From Chromera velia (taxonomy: Eukaryota > Sar > Chromeraceae), in assembly GCA_018398765.1 (NCBI GenBank), contig JAHBMJ010000199.1:1-30394 (forward strand): 30,394 bases of DNA. The letters are read 5' to 3'. Shown here piece after piece: positions 1 through 9,086 of this stretch (positions are counted from its first letter, which is position 1; each line of letters starts with the position of its first letter). A model generated the notes under the pieces. That model was given only the letters and a program-made list of their open reading frames with translations, ran no database searches and was not told where the DNA came from. Position numbers and translations under genes: made by a program.

Positions 1-441
1 TTTGGAGCAAACTCATGAAGAAAGCAACCACAAATAGTGCGTTTTCATAAAAAAGAAAAAGAAGAAAGAATGAAACAAAAGAAAGCTTTTTTTTATTTGT
101 ATTTTTCCTCTGAGCAAGGGCAAGTAAGGATGAGTGAGGGCCTGATCTCAAGGCTCAGAGCCTAGCCCCGTCATATACCCTAGCTCTCTTCTTCACTCAC
201 CCCCTAGCTCACCCCCACACACAAAATGATAACGGAGGATAAAAAAGAAGAAGAAGAGAAAGAAGAAGAGGAGAAAGAAGAGGAGAGAGCAGGCTCCTTA
301 CAGACTTTGTCTCACTCGAAGTTTAACTTAAAAATCGACCCTGCTGCAAAGAGAAGAGGTACTCATACTCCAATGGACTTGATTCCATGCAGCGCATGCA
401 TGCGTTGTCGAACGTGCGTTCAGTGACCTCTGTATGCATGT

Positions 442-473
442 AGCCGATTTTAAATTTTTCTCAAAAATCGGCT
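442..473. repeat. 10-bp stem hairpin
   Basis: AGCCGATTTT at 442-451 is the exact reverse complement of AAAATCGGCT at 464-473, leaving a 12-nt AT-rich loop. It may be a remnant of a small inverted-repeat element; no function is shown. Confidence 0.5.
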
Positions 474-509
474 GATTGGATTTGTTCCGTATGCGTGCAC
501 CGCGGCCCG

Positions 510-566
510 GCAACACGCGCGTTTGGGGCCGCGGGGAGCCGCAGGGGCGGGGCAGCGGCGTGTTGC
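510..566. repeat. GC-rich imperfect hairpin
   Basis: GCAACACGC at 510-518 pairs exactly with GCGTGTTGC at 558-566. The loop is itself GC-rich with GGCCGCGG and GCCGC words. Its composition contrasts sharply with the AT-rich neighbours and resembles the GC-rich block inside the LTRs at 3420-3490 and 9000-9070, so it may be old repeat DNA. Confidence 0.4.
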
Positions 567-609
567 AAGGCCATAACGCTGACACTTTTCACCCAATTCC
601 ATTCAATCA

Positions 610-667
610 GGTGCAAAACAGGTGCATCAGGTGCATCTGGTGCAAAACAGGTGTATCTGGTGCAACT
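610..667. repeat. Minisatellite, 29-bp unit, two copies
   Basis: Two adjacent 29-bp copies start with GGTGCAAAACAGGTG (610-638 and 639-667). Each unit is itself built from shorter GGTGCA(A/T) words, so it looks like a nested tandem duplication. Copy two has diverged slightly (GTATCT for GCATCA). Confidence 0.7.
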
Positions 668-1496
668 TCTTGTTTTATACCTTTTCTGAGATGCACCTTT
701 TCCAAGCCCTAAAAATGAAATGAACTCTAGAATGAACTGCTGTTCTAGACTGTCGTTTGATTTGATTTGATTTAATTTAAGGATAGACTTAACCTCATTG
801 AAATCAAATCTGGCTGTTTGACAAGACCTGTCTAGACCCGCTTATCAAATCTTAATCAAATCTGGATCAAATCCTAGATTAAATCTCTAGCTAGATCTTT
901 AGTCGAATCGATCTGCTTTTGAACCTAGTTTTGAACTTTAAACTAGACCTTAAATCTGAGCTGGTTGGGGATTTTAGAAAGGACCAGAGAACGCTAGAGA
1001 GAACGGAACCGTCGAAACGCTATAGAACGCCACCGTGGCACGGCTTTGCATACCAGTGGTGCATACATTGTTTACTTCAGCTTGGACTTCAACAGTTATT
1101 GCTATAAAAAAAAGTTATAAGAACTCTTGATGAGCCAGTCTTGCAGCTTGCCTTTCCAGACCTAGTTCCACACCGATGATACTGCATAGAACTGCTAGGG
1201 CCGCTGGGCTCTAGAGACTAGTATCTAGGCTAGTATAGAACTATTATTTCATTAGTATAAGTGCGTATACTAGTATGTGATATTTTATTAATATGATGAT
1301 TGAGGATTAAATCCTAGATCCGCGATGCCACATCCCAAGCCACTAACAAGGCTTTGAGGATAACCTAAAGTACACATTCATGGGGGGAGGTGGGAAGTGG
1401 AAGAAGCTTGCATGCTAATCAAAACGATTCTACTCAATTTACCTGATTGACATAATGAACCCTTTTGAGACAGTTGGCTAGTGCTTTTGAGCCGCT

Positions 1497-1790
1497 TCAC
1501 GGCAGGATCGTGTACAACAGCAACACTATCTCCTTTATTTTCTTCTCATTATTTGAAGTGCCTCTCCCTGTTGCACCCGCAACGCGTTGTATGATTTTTA
1601 CTCTTATATCAATAAACGTTCTCTGCTTTACAATTTCATACAGCTCTTTCAACCTGCTCTGCTCCCTTTTGGAGTCTTTACATTCCGTCAGAATATGAAC
1701 CTCATCCTTGATCATATGCACGCGAAGGGGACAAACATTTATTACAAAGACGTTCTGGTTGAGTCCTATCTATATCTTCCCCTATGAGAG
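1497..1790 (-). pseudogene. LINE-like element, 3' end fragment (minus strand)
   Basis: Read on the minus strand, a frame around 1790-1720 contains RLCNKC, and after a frameshift a frame at 1721-1497 contains DEVHILTEC. Together these give the Cys-x2-Cys ... His-x4-Cys arrangement found near the C terminus of many non-LTR retrotransposon ORF2 proteins. The plus-strand element at 9087-10690 ends with the matching DKIHVLTEC motif, so both are probably the same family. Only the last ~100 codons are left, the frame is broken, and it abuts the plus-strand LINE in head-to-head orientation near 1790. The family assignment rests on this motif alone. Confidence 0.5.
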
Positions 1791-3202
1791 CCCTGAGAAG
1801 CGTACGAAAGCCTGCGGAGGACTGCAACAGACTCTTTGGAAGAGAGGAGGCAAGGCAGAGATTCAAAAGAATGGAAAGAATCACAAGTTAGCTGGCAGAG
1901 AAAGGAGGAGAATGGAAGCTATGGAACCAGCTGAGCAAAAAGAAAGAGGTAAGAAAGGAAGATTTGCTGACTGAAGAAGAGATAGTAAGAGGGTGGGAAA
2001 AATAGTGGAAGAAAGATGAAAACAAAGACGCAGAAGAAGAAATTATGAAAACCATCTCATGCATCTTCGAAACATTGACAGAAGCAAAAGAATGGAGGAT
2101 AGAAACAAAGAAGGTGCATGAAGGATTGAAAAAAAACGGAAACCCTAAGAAAGCGGCAGGAAAAGATGGCATGCCTCTGGGTGTGCATGGTGTAATGGCA
2201 AAGTCGGCAACAGTGGTCGAGTGTTACCATGTATTGATAAATGTATATGCTCGTTTCACATGGTGGCCATCTGGATAGAATGATCTCGTGATCTTCGTAC
2301 TTCCCAAACCAGGGAAGCCGCAGAACATTCAAAAAGGATGGAGACCAATCCACTTAGACTTAGCCGATACAAAATGGAGGGAGTTGTACGTGAAGGATGC
2401 GGTAGAGACGGAGGGAAGGCAGAAACGGAACCATATGCAGTTCGCCCACAGTAAAGGGGTAAGAACCTTGAATGCAATTTTTCTTTTGCTTCAATCGATC
2501 ACTCGTCTCAAGATTTTTTTTGTTTCTTTTATTGATTTTACAAGTGCATTTGATGAAGCATCTCATAATAGAATGCCTGAACAGTTGGGAAAGCACGGGG
2601 TATAGGAAGAGACCATTAAGTGGGTATGTGAGTCGCTGCAAAATATCAGAGCAAGGGTGAAGGGGAGTGATTTCTGGTTTTGGAAAGAAAAGGGGTCAAA
2701 GCAGGGAGGTCCGGCAGGACCTTCTCTGTTTAAAAGATATATAAATGACATGCTAGCAGACATTGGAAGGAGGGCAGGCCTTACTGGGAGGGGTCCCAAG
2801 CTCCAGAAAGGCCCCAAGGGTGCGTAAAAGAACTTGCCTGTCGGGCTTTTTGCTGACGACACGTACCTTTAATCGATAGAGACTGGAAAGGCTTCTGAAG
2901 GCCGCACTGGAGGAGTATGCGAGGCCTTTGAAGCTCTTTCTGTCAGATAAGTCAAAAATAATGAAGTTTGGACAGAAAGTGGGGGAAAAAAGAAAACGAT
3001 TCACATTGGGTGGGGCAGAGTTAGTTTAGGCAAGTAAATATCTGTACCTTAGCCTTCTTTTAACAGAAGATTGCTCCACAGATGCAATGATGAGAGAGAG
3101 AATGATTATAAGGCAGAAATACTCTTTTTTGCATTGAAAAATAAGATCAGTGCAGGAGCCTTAGGAGAGATCCCACCTGCAACTTGTTTTTAATGGTTCA
3201 GG
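1790..3202 (+). pseudogene. LINE reverse transcriptase, 5' half (decayed)
   Basis: This is the reverse transcriptase of a non-LTR retrotransposon, which copies element RNA at a nicked target. In order I see a basic pre-RT region, AAGKDGMP (about 2155-2178), LPKPGKPQNIQKGWRPIHL (about 2297-2355), the catalytic motif A FVSFIDFTSAFD (about 2517-2552), QGGPAGPSLFKRYINDM (about 2701-2752) and motif C FADD (2849-2860). In-frame stops break it after WPSG (about 2276), KHGV (about 2603), KGA (about 2825) and TYL (about 2868). Both catalytic aspartate motifs survive, yet the protein cannot be made whole. It runs straight into the gypsy LTR at 3208. Confidence 0.75.
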
Positions 3203-3207
3203 CAGAC
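3203..3207. repeat. Target-site duplication, left copy (CAGAC)
   Basis: CAGAC directly precedes the left LTR and CAGAT (9082-9086) directly follows the right LTR. Four of five bases match. Five-bp duplications are normal for Ty3/gypsy integrases, so one later substitution is the simplest reading. Confidence 0.6.
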
Positions 3208-3503
3208 TGTAAACAGAATACGGGGCTTAGAACTCTCAATGCTAACGATGTGCATTCAGAGTTTATAGACTATAAGAGTTTGACCTAGAGAGGTTCGTAT
3301 ATTGTTCCTTCGATCAAGCCAGTCCAACGATCGTTAGCACTCGTTAGCTAATTCAAATGCATGCAGATCGATGTCACTTTATTCAGTCCTATGCCAGGCC
3401 ACACTTATTGAAGTCCGTGCGCGCATCGCCGCGGCGCCGCCGGCCTCGCGGCTCCGCCACTCTGCGGGCCCATCGCGTACTCGCCGCTCGTAGCCGGTCT
3501 ACA
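3208..3503 (-). repeat. Long terminal repeat, 3' LTR of the minus-strand element
   Basis: The 296-bp repeat matches 8783-9081 closely along its length, with scattered substitutions and a few-base length difference. It begins TGTAAACAG and ends GGTCTACA (plus strand), giving the TG...CA ends of LTRs. It has a strongly GC-rich core at about 3420-3490 and a TGCATGCA octamer at 3358-3365 that is mutated in the other copy. Confidence 0.9.
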
Positions 3504-3845
3504 CCTGCCCGTTGCTTCGAAACCGACGTCCACGCTCGGTTCCAGTGCCTGCACATATCCATAACTAATCAACCTCGTGGCATTGATTGATAACATGCAC
3601 CTGCACACTTTATCGAACCATAAATGAACGAAACAAGTCGGAATACAGAGTCTGACACCCACACTGCCACCCTGCATCTATGCATGATGTAGGATAAATT
3701 TGCTTTCTTCCTCGAATTACTTACCAGGGAATTTCATCTTCCCAAAACTCGCACACATGCATTCCACTCCACAAACTTCTTAGTTCTGCCCATACTGATT
3801 TCACCTCTCTACTTCTTAATTGCCACCTACACCTGCCCGTTGCTT
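3499..3845. repeat. 19-bp direct repeat at the LTR/internal junction
   Basis: CTACACCTGCCCGTTGCTT occurs at 3499-3517, spanning the inner LTR edge, and again at 3827-3845. The 309 bp between hold no recognisable retrotransposon protein. On the minus strand the repeat reads AAGCAACGGGCAGG before the LTR, where a polypurine tract is expected, so the second copy may mark an inserted or duplicated segment in the element's 3' untranslated region. Confidence 0.6.
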
Positions 3846-3957
3846 ACTTCTCTTTCTCCTGCTGTCTCTTCTTTTCTTTGAAGGCATGTAATGCCTCCTT
3901 TGCATGTGTCAGGTTGACAGCAGGCTCCCATAATGCATTCTCTTTACTTTCTCCTTC

Positions 3958-4960
3958 TCACCACACCAGGTAGTATACCTCTTTGTCTATCTTTCTGTGG
4001 TCAAGAATCTCTTTTACTTTATACTCAATCTCTTTTGATACAGGCAACCGAAGAGCAGGCAGAGGATCATCCTTCCTTCTCTCATACTTCTTCAGGTATG
4101 ATACATTAATCACATTGTGACCCTTCATTCTTGCAGGGAATATGAGCTCATACGCGTTGCTCCCCACCTTTCTCTCTACCTTGAATGGTCCATAAAATAC
4201 AAGCTCAAGCTTCCCGCTTGGCTTCCTGCTTCCCTTAAAATATGCATTGCGTACAAGCAAAAAATCCCCTGGAGCAAATGAAACCTCTTGTCTGTGTGGA
4301 TCTACTTGTCGAGCTGCTTGTTCTCTTACTTGTTCAAGTCTCTCCTTTGCTCTCATGATTTCTGCTTCTCTGCGATCTACAAAGTCTGCTGCTGGCAGAC
4401 AGAATGACTTAAAACGTACAGAGACAGAAGGCAGGCAAATCGGGTCACGTTCGTACAGAAAACGAAAAGGAGACATACCTGTAGCTGGATGCACCGAATC
4501 ATAATACGCAAACTGACAAGAACACAACCACTTCAGCCAGTCCGTTTGATGCTCGTTCATGAAACAATGCAATATCTGTTCGATGGTCTGGTTGTCTCTC
4601 TCTGTCTGTCCATCTGACTCAGTCTGTGGGTGTCTTCTTGTGCTCATATTCAATTTTGTGCCCCACAGCCGAGCGAGTTCCTTCCAAAATGCAGAAAGAA
4701 AACGAGGATCACGGTCACTGACCACTGATTAGGGCATCCCGTGCTCGCAGACAATCCTTTCAAAGACTACCTCAGCTGTCCCTTCCACTGTAATCTCTTG
4801 TGAGACTGCAGTAAAGAAAGGAGTTTTAGAGAGGTGATCAACCACAGAGAGGATTCTATCTACCTCTTCTCCTTTAAACACCACCCTTGAGAATCCAAAT
4901 ATAAAATCAAGAGAAACCTTGGAAGAATCAGCCGCAAATGTCGAGGACCAGGCACCTCTT
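3958..4960 (-). pseudogene. Integrase with chromodomain remnant (Ty3/gypsy)
   Basis: Integrase joins the cDNA to the host chromosome using a DDE core. The minus strand shows SLDFIFG (first catalytic Asp, near 4930-4910), VVDHLSKTPFF, then HGMP, an in-frame TAA at 4731-4729, and VSDRDPRF (second Asp). The downstream glutamate lies in the HPQTESDGQTERDNQTIEQ segment. A basic C-terminal domain follows (GDFLLV, LVFYGPFKVERKVGSNAYEL), then YKVKEILDHR and YYLVW, the opening of a chromodomain, cut by a TGA at 3958-3960 where K-W-K-G-Y would normally follow. The upstream HHCC zinc-binding module is not found between this and RNase H. Confidence 0.85.
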
Positions 4961-5024
4961 TCTCAAAGTTTTTGTCAGGGTCTTCAATTTGGAGCCTTGC
5001 TTCAAGCACTTCCTTCACCTCCGT

Positions 5025-5702
5025 CTAGAATTTCTCTTCTTCATATCCTTTCCTTATCCTTTCCAGTAATTTCTCATCTGGCTGCACTCTTGATTCCATT
5101 TGCAACAATTGACACACTTCTTTTCTTTCTTTATCTTTTTCTTCTTTCTGAGCGTTCACCCCAGGGCACCTGCTCAGCGCATCTGCCATGCGATTCCGAG
5201 CACCGGGCATGTACCTTGGGGTGATCCCGATCTCGTCGAACATGCTGATAAATCTGCGCATATGTAGAGACATTAAGGTGCGGTCAGCGGACACATTCAC
5301 ATATTTGAGAGACTCATGATCTGACTACACCTTAGTTGTGTGACTAACGTATGGTCTCCACGATTTGACCGTAAATACGCAGGAAAGAAATTCTTTATCT
5401 CTGATCGGATACTTGAGCTCTGCTTGTGTCATTCTACGTGATGTGAATGCATATGGACGGAGCCAGCCGATCTCAGGATCTTCCTGCATGAGCGCGGCAG
5501 CGAGCGTTTCTGTTGATTTGCACGCATCCATAAAAATTTCGAAGGGACGCACAAGGGCAGGAATATAGAGTTCGACAGTATTCTTCACTGCTTGTTTTAC
5601 TGCTTTAAAGCTTTCTTCCTCTTTCTTCTCCCACTCAAACGATTTGTTTCCCTTTAGCAATGCATATAAAGGGCCTGCTTTCTCACTGAATTGCAAACCC
5701 AA
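5025..5702 (-). pseudogene. RNase H domain of the Ty3/gypsy polyprotein
   Basis: RNase H removes the RNA strand from the RNA/cDNA hybrid. Two frames at 5702-5325 and 5300-5025 carry PLYALLKGNKSFEWEKK (the RT connection), FEIFMDACKS (first Asp), LKYPIRDKEFLS and VKSWRPYV, then after a stop the tail motif PGARNRMADALSR, which is typical of gypsy RNase H. A stop follows THTTKV-type sequence near 5325, so RNase H and integrase are no longer in one frame. Following the tail is a lysine/glutamate-rich linker. Confidence 0.85.
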
Positions 5703-5752
5703 TTTGCAAACCGCAAAAATGAAAGCACTTCATTTCGGTTCTTGGGAGTAGG

Positions 5753-6775
5753 CTACTTACTGACTTGGTCTGTCTTGCTCTGCTCGGGCCGCACTCCGGT
5801 CCTGGAGATCTTCAGCCCGAAAAATGTCACCTCATTCTGCATGAAATGGCATTTCAACAATTTTGCATACAATTTATTTTCACTCAACAAACGCAAAACA
5901 ATTCTGATATGTCTCTTGTGTTCTTCTCTTGTACGTAAATAAATCAGAATGTTATCCAGAAAAACTGAAACAAAACGGTCAAAACAAGAGTAAAGAGTAA
6001 ATTGAATCAACCTCATCGCTGCAGGAGGCGTGTTTGTCAACCCAAAAGAAACAACCAGCCACTCAAAAGAACTATAGCGTGTAGTAAAAGCTGTCTTTGG
6101 GATGTCTTCTTCTCTGACCCTCATTTGGTGATAATACTGCCTGAGGTCCAGTATCATGAAGAACCGGGCCCCATGCAATCGATCAATCAACTCTTGCGGG
6201 TGAGGGAGAGAATGCTTGTCTTTGATAGTGATGCGATTGAAGCTAGTATAGTCACAAAACATTCTCATTGAGCCATCTTTCTTTTGTATAAAAAGAACAG
6301 GCGCAGCATAAGGAGAAGCAGATGGTCGGATGAATCTTTGTTCAAGGCATGTATCTATCTGTCTTCTCAGCTCATCTGTCTCTCCCACTGACAGCCGATA
6401 AGGCGGACGGGCAGGAGGTGAATGACCGGGCTCAAGTTCGATTTTGAAATCCAAATGAGGTCCTCTTGATGGTGGCAGATGAGAGAGATGATCGGGAAAA
6501 AGAGACGCATGATCTGCCACAATTCCTTTCACATCTTGAGAAACATCCGCATCTGGTCGAGAGAGAAAAGCACGCACGTCCAACAAATCAGGGGCCAACC
6601 AAGCAGGATGATCAGACGGAAGAGAAGAGAGAAAGTCAGAAGAAAGAAAATCAGAACTTACATTCCCTCCATCATTCATTCTCCCCTTTCCTTTTCCCTC
6701 ACTCACTTCAGTTGTATGCACGAAGCACTCCTGTTCCCCCTCTCCTGCAGGCCAGTGTGCCGTCTCCATTCTCAC
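5753..6775 (-). pseudogene. Reverse transcriptase of the Ty3/gypsy element, catalytic motif altered
   Basis: The 340-codon frame shows the gypsy RT blocks in order: LDFKIELEPGHSPPARPPYR, ELRRQIDTCLEQRFIRPSAS, APVLFIQKKDGSMRMFCDY, LIDRLHGARFFMILDLRQYY (motif A Asp), FEWLVVSFGLTNTPPAAM, VFLDNILIY and FFGLKISRTGVRPE. In active enzymes the sixth block reads YLDD or FLDD; here the second aspartate is Asn, which should abolish polymerisation. A stop follows VSK at 5753, cutting RT from RNase H. The N-terminal part (6775 to about 6560) is an acidic protease-RT linker. Confidence 0.9.
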
Positions 6776-6814
6776 GATGTGGCAGACAGTACCTTTTTGA
6801 ATTGCTCGTTTGGC

Positions 6815-7511
6815 CTACGCAGAAGAAAGGACAGGAGGGCAAGGTCGATTCTCTTCACATGCACCCCCCCAAATAATGACTTCCTGGCCGTTAAAGAAGA
6901 AACAAAGAGAACGAGACCAATGACCAAGTTCTGGTTGGTGAACGTCACTCCATTTTCTTCCTAAGATGGCATCATAGTCGTCCAGGTCAGCCAGCAATGC
7001 ACCGACTGTCTCTTGATACCCTTGAATATGAAGGGGAACATGCATCTTCACTGACTTCTCATCCTCTGGGCTCCTTCATGGCCACCCTACATCTCATCGG
7101 GGTCCCAAACCTGCGAATATGCAACTGACGCAGGTATGCAAACTTGCTATCAATGAAAATATTATCAGCTCCAATGTCATACAAAACTCTGACTGGAGCA
7201 CCCGCAACAGTACCGTGATAAACAAAACCAGTGTCAAACGAATCATCCTCATTATCCTCTTCCTTACTTAATTCTTCATCTGTTCTCTGCCTTTTATCTT
7301 CCTCAACTTCATAACGTACCGTCAGGTCGGGTTCGACCATGGTCTCGTCATTCTCGTTTCGGCCTCTGATCGTCCTCACCCCAGCTACCCGTCTTGATCC
7401 AGCCTTGCACGCTGGTTGATGTCCACTCAGCTGAGGTTGAGACGATCCACCAAAGGAGAGAGACAATGCACGTCTTCTGTCACCGGAGCCAAAGCCTCTT
7501 CCAGGTGACAT
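6815..7511 (-). pseudogene. Aspartic protease region of the Ty3/gypsy polyprotein
   Basis: The protease cleaves the Gag-Pol precursor. In the frame 7511-7059, VRVLYDIGADNIFID holds the active-site aspartate; the usual D-(S/T)-G-A is D-I-G-A, which may weaken or abolish activity. An acidic stretch (EVEEDKRQRTDEELSKEEDN) precedes it. After a frameshift, the frame 7051-6815 carries LADLDDYDAILGRKW, the block that normally closes gypsy proteases before RT. Confidence 0.75.
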
Positions 7512-7978
7512 GGGTGAACTTAGACTGTCACCTCTCTATCCAGACCTCCCTCTCCCCCCTGTAGGTTGAGTGACTTGATTGATGGAATATGGGAAGGGAA
7601 GGAATGGGTAAAGAGGAGGTAGCCAGGGGTACCCAGGCGTTGCCCCAAAACCCGGAACGAAAGGGGCAAGTCCTGGAGATGCCCTGGGTGGCCACGGAGA
7701 TCTGGATTGAAACGTCGTTTCAATGGTCCACATATATAGAGGAAGTTGAGGTCCATTCCTATACGCAGCCATCATGTGGGTGTTCTTCCCACTGTGTTAC
7801 ATAAAAGACACCGATTCAGTCTCCCCCTGCTCTCCCACACCGTCTGTGGAATCAATGGGTATCGGGGTGGAAGTCTTCTCAAAGGTCGCACCCCAACGCC
7901 ACACAATTCCATGGGAGCCGGTCCTGTGGGATTAATCACCGGACTCGGATCAAATGGGGGTCCTCACGACCAACGGCT
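7512..7978 (-). pseudogene. Gag C-terminal / nucleocapsid remnant
   Basis: This stretch joins gag to protease. On the minus strand near 7815-7770, CLLCNTVG resembles the start of a CCHC zinc knuckle but the frame then breaks, and the His and last Cys fall in another frame. Proline-rich sequence (GYPWLPPLYPFLPFPYS) follows. I can support it as decayed nucleocapsid by position more than by sequence. Confidence 0.45.
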
Positions 7979-8703
7979 TCAAGAGCGCGAACTGGCCTGC
8001 TTAAGCCAGATTTCACTGTCCAACGCCTTCTCCATTGCTTTGTCTAATGTTGCCGGCTCCATTCTGTCAGTCTCATACATATTAATCCTGGGCGGCAAAC
8101 CCTCAATATAATTCTCTATGAGATCCTCCTCACTCGCATTTGTGATCTTCACCGCGAGAAGGGAGAATTGCTTGTTGTAGTCGTTGACCGTTCCTGTGCA
8201 CCTGAGGGACAACACCTGCTTTCTCGCCTTCCTCCTCTCATGTTTCTCTTTATACCTGCATCGTAGCACCTCACGCAATGCAGGCCAGTCTGCAAACCCC
8301 ATGCCTCTCTTCATACGTAAGTCGAACCAGTCCCTCAGCTCCTTGCACAGGAAGGACTTTGCGAGGCCAAGCTGACGATGAGGAGCAACATTCGCATTGG
8401 TAAAGTAGTCCGACTTGTTAGTATCCATGATAAACCTCTCCACAGTGTCGCGGCGTCCATGCAGTGAACTCGTCCGGCTGCTTCAGTGCAATCTAGGGAA
8501 GCTGCTCTCGCAGATCAGGGCCCTGAGAGGGCATGACAAGCTGCTGTGTACCCTCCTCACTCATTGGCAGCACCTGAGGAGGCAACTGTGGGGGTGGAGC
8601 TGCAACCCTCGCCACCAGCCCCTCCATGGTCTGCCGCATCATCTCTTGGGTCTGCTGCAGGCTGTTCGTTTGTCAAAGGAGCCAAGACTGGAGGTGGTTC
8701 CAT
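7979..8703 (-). pseudogene. Gag of the Ty3/gypsy element (frameshifted)
   Basis: Gag forms the virus-like particle. The frame 8443-7979 matches the retrotransposon gag capsid domain in character: KSFLCKELRDWFDLRMKRG, WPALREVLRCRYKEKHERRK, VNDYNKQFSLLAVKITN and LIENYIEGLPPRI, the last being the typical F.. GL.. motif region. The probable start is the ATG at 8703-8701 (MEPPPVLAPL). The N-terminal part then shifts into another frame that reads SLQQTQEMMRQTMEGL, a coiled-coil-like segment usual for gag N termini. So gag is broken by at least one frameshift and a stop near 8505-8450. Confidence 0.8.
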
Positions 8704-8762
8704 GACAACAACAGAATTCAGACTGAATACAAACGAATCAAAAAGCCTGTTCGAAACAGTTA

Positions 8763-8779
8763 CCTGGCTCTGGTAACCA
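8763..8779 (-). promoter_or_regulatory. Primer-binding site of the LTR retrotransposon
   Basis: Three bases inside the 5' LTR (on the minus strand) the sequence reads TGGTTACCAGAGCCAGG. It begins with TGG, complementary to a tRNA CCA end, and closely resembles the initiator-methionine primer site TGGTATCAGAGC common in other LTR elements. A tRNA ending in GCTCTGGTAACCA would be the primer; I cannot identify that tRNA in this window. Confidence 0.7.
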
Positions 8780-8782
8780 GAT

Positions 8783-9081
8783 TGTAAGCAGAATACGGGG
8801 CTTAGAACTCTCAATGCTAACGATGTACATTTAAAGTTCATAGACTAATATAAGAGTTTGACCTAGAGAGGTTTGTACATTGTTCCTTCGATCAAGCCAG
8901 TCCAACGATCGTTAGCGATCGTTAGCTAATTCAAATGTATGCAGATCGATGTCACTTTATTCAGTCCTGTGCCAGGCCACACTTATTGAAGTCCGCGTGT
9001 GCATCGCCGCGGCGCCGCCGGCCTCGCGGCTCCGCCACTCCGCAGGCCCGTCGCGTACTCGCCGCTCGTAGCCGGCCTACA
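8783..9081 (-). repeat. Long terminal repeat, 5' LTR of the minus-strand element
   Basis: The 299-bp copy pairs with 3208-3503. It should hold the element's promoter and read out leftwards. Differences from the other LTR are scattered substitutions (for example CATTTAAAG for CATTCAGAG near 8828) and small indels, so insertion was not very recent. Confidence 0.9.
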
Positions 9082-9086
9082 CAGAT
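9082..9086. repeat. Target-site duplication, right copy (CAGAT)
   Basis: It is the right-hand partner of CAGAC at 3203-3207, differing in the last base. Confidence 0.6.

Larger units (their letters stand above)
1..1490. other. Gene-free left flank
   Basis: I see no credible gene here. Short open frames exist but none has recognisable protein character or splice structure. The stretch holds a purine-rich GAA/GAG tract (about 238-290), two hairpins (442-473 and 510-566), a small minisatellite (610-667), AT-rich sequence with recurring ATCAAATC and CTAGA words (about 745-960), and otherwise unremarkable DNA up to the LINE remnant at 1497. Confidence 0.6.
3208..9081 (-). mobile_element. Ty3/gypsy LTR retrotransposon (chromovirus type), full length but defective
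   Basis: The element is 5.87 kb with two LTRs (3208-3503 and 8783-9081), both starting TGTAA and ending CTACA, and a 5-bp target duplication. On the minus strand the order is gag, nucleocapsid remnant, aspartic protease, reverse transcriptase, RNase H, integrase, then the start of a chromodomain. RT-RNase H-integrase order defines Ty3/gypsy, and a chromodomain at the integrase tail defines chromoviruses. Several in-frame stops and frameshifts, an altered RT active site and a probable integrase deletion make it non-autonomous. No envelope gene is seen. It sits inside an older LINE-like copy. Confidence 0.9.

Noticed and set aside
226-426. Small Lys/Glu-rich open frame
   Set aside because: Only a translated purine tract; no splice or promoter context, no homology that I recognise.
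2256-2862. Minus-strand frames opposite the LINE reverse transcriptase
   Set aside because: The plus strand carries ordered RT motifs; the minus frames carry none.
3357-3590. Open frame in the left LTR, with a counterpart in the right LTR
   Set aside because: Both are chance frames over the GC-rich LTR core; LTRs of this type do not encode proteins.
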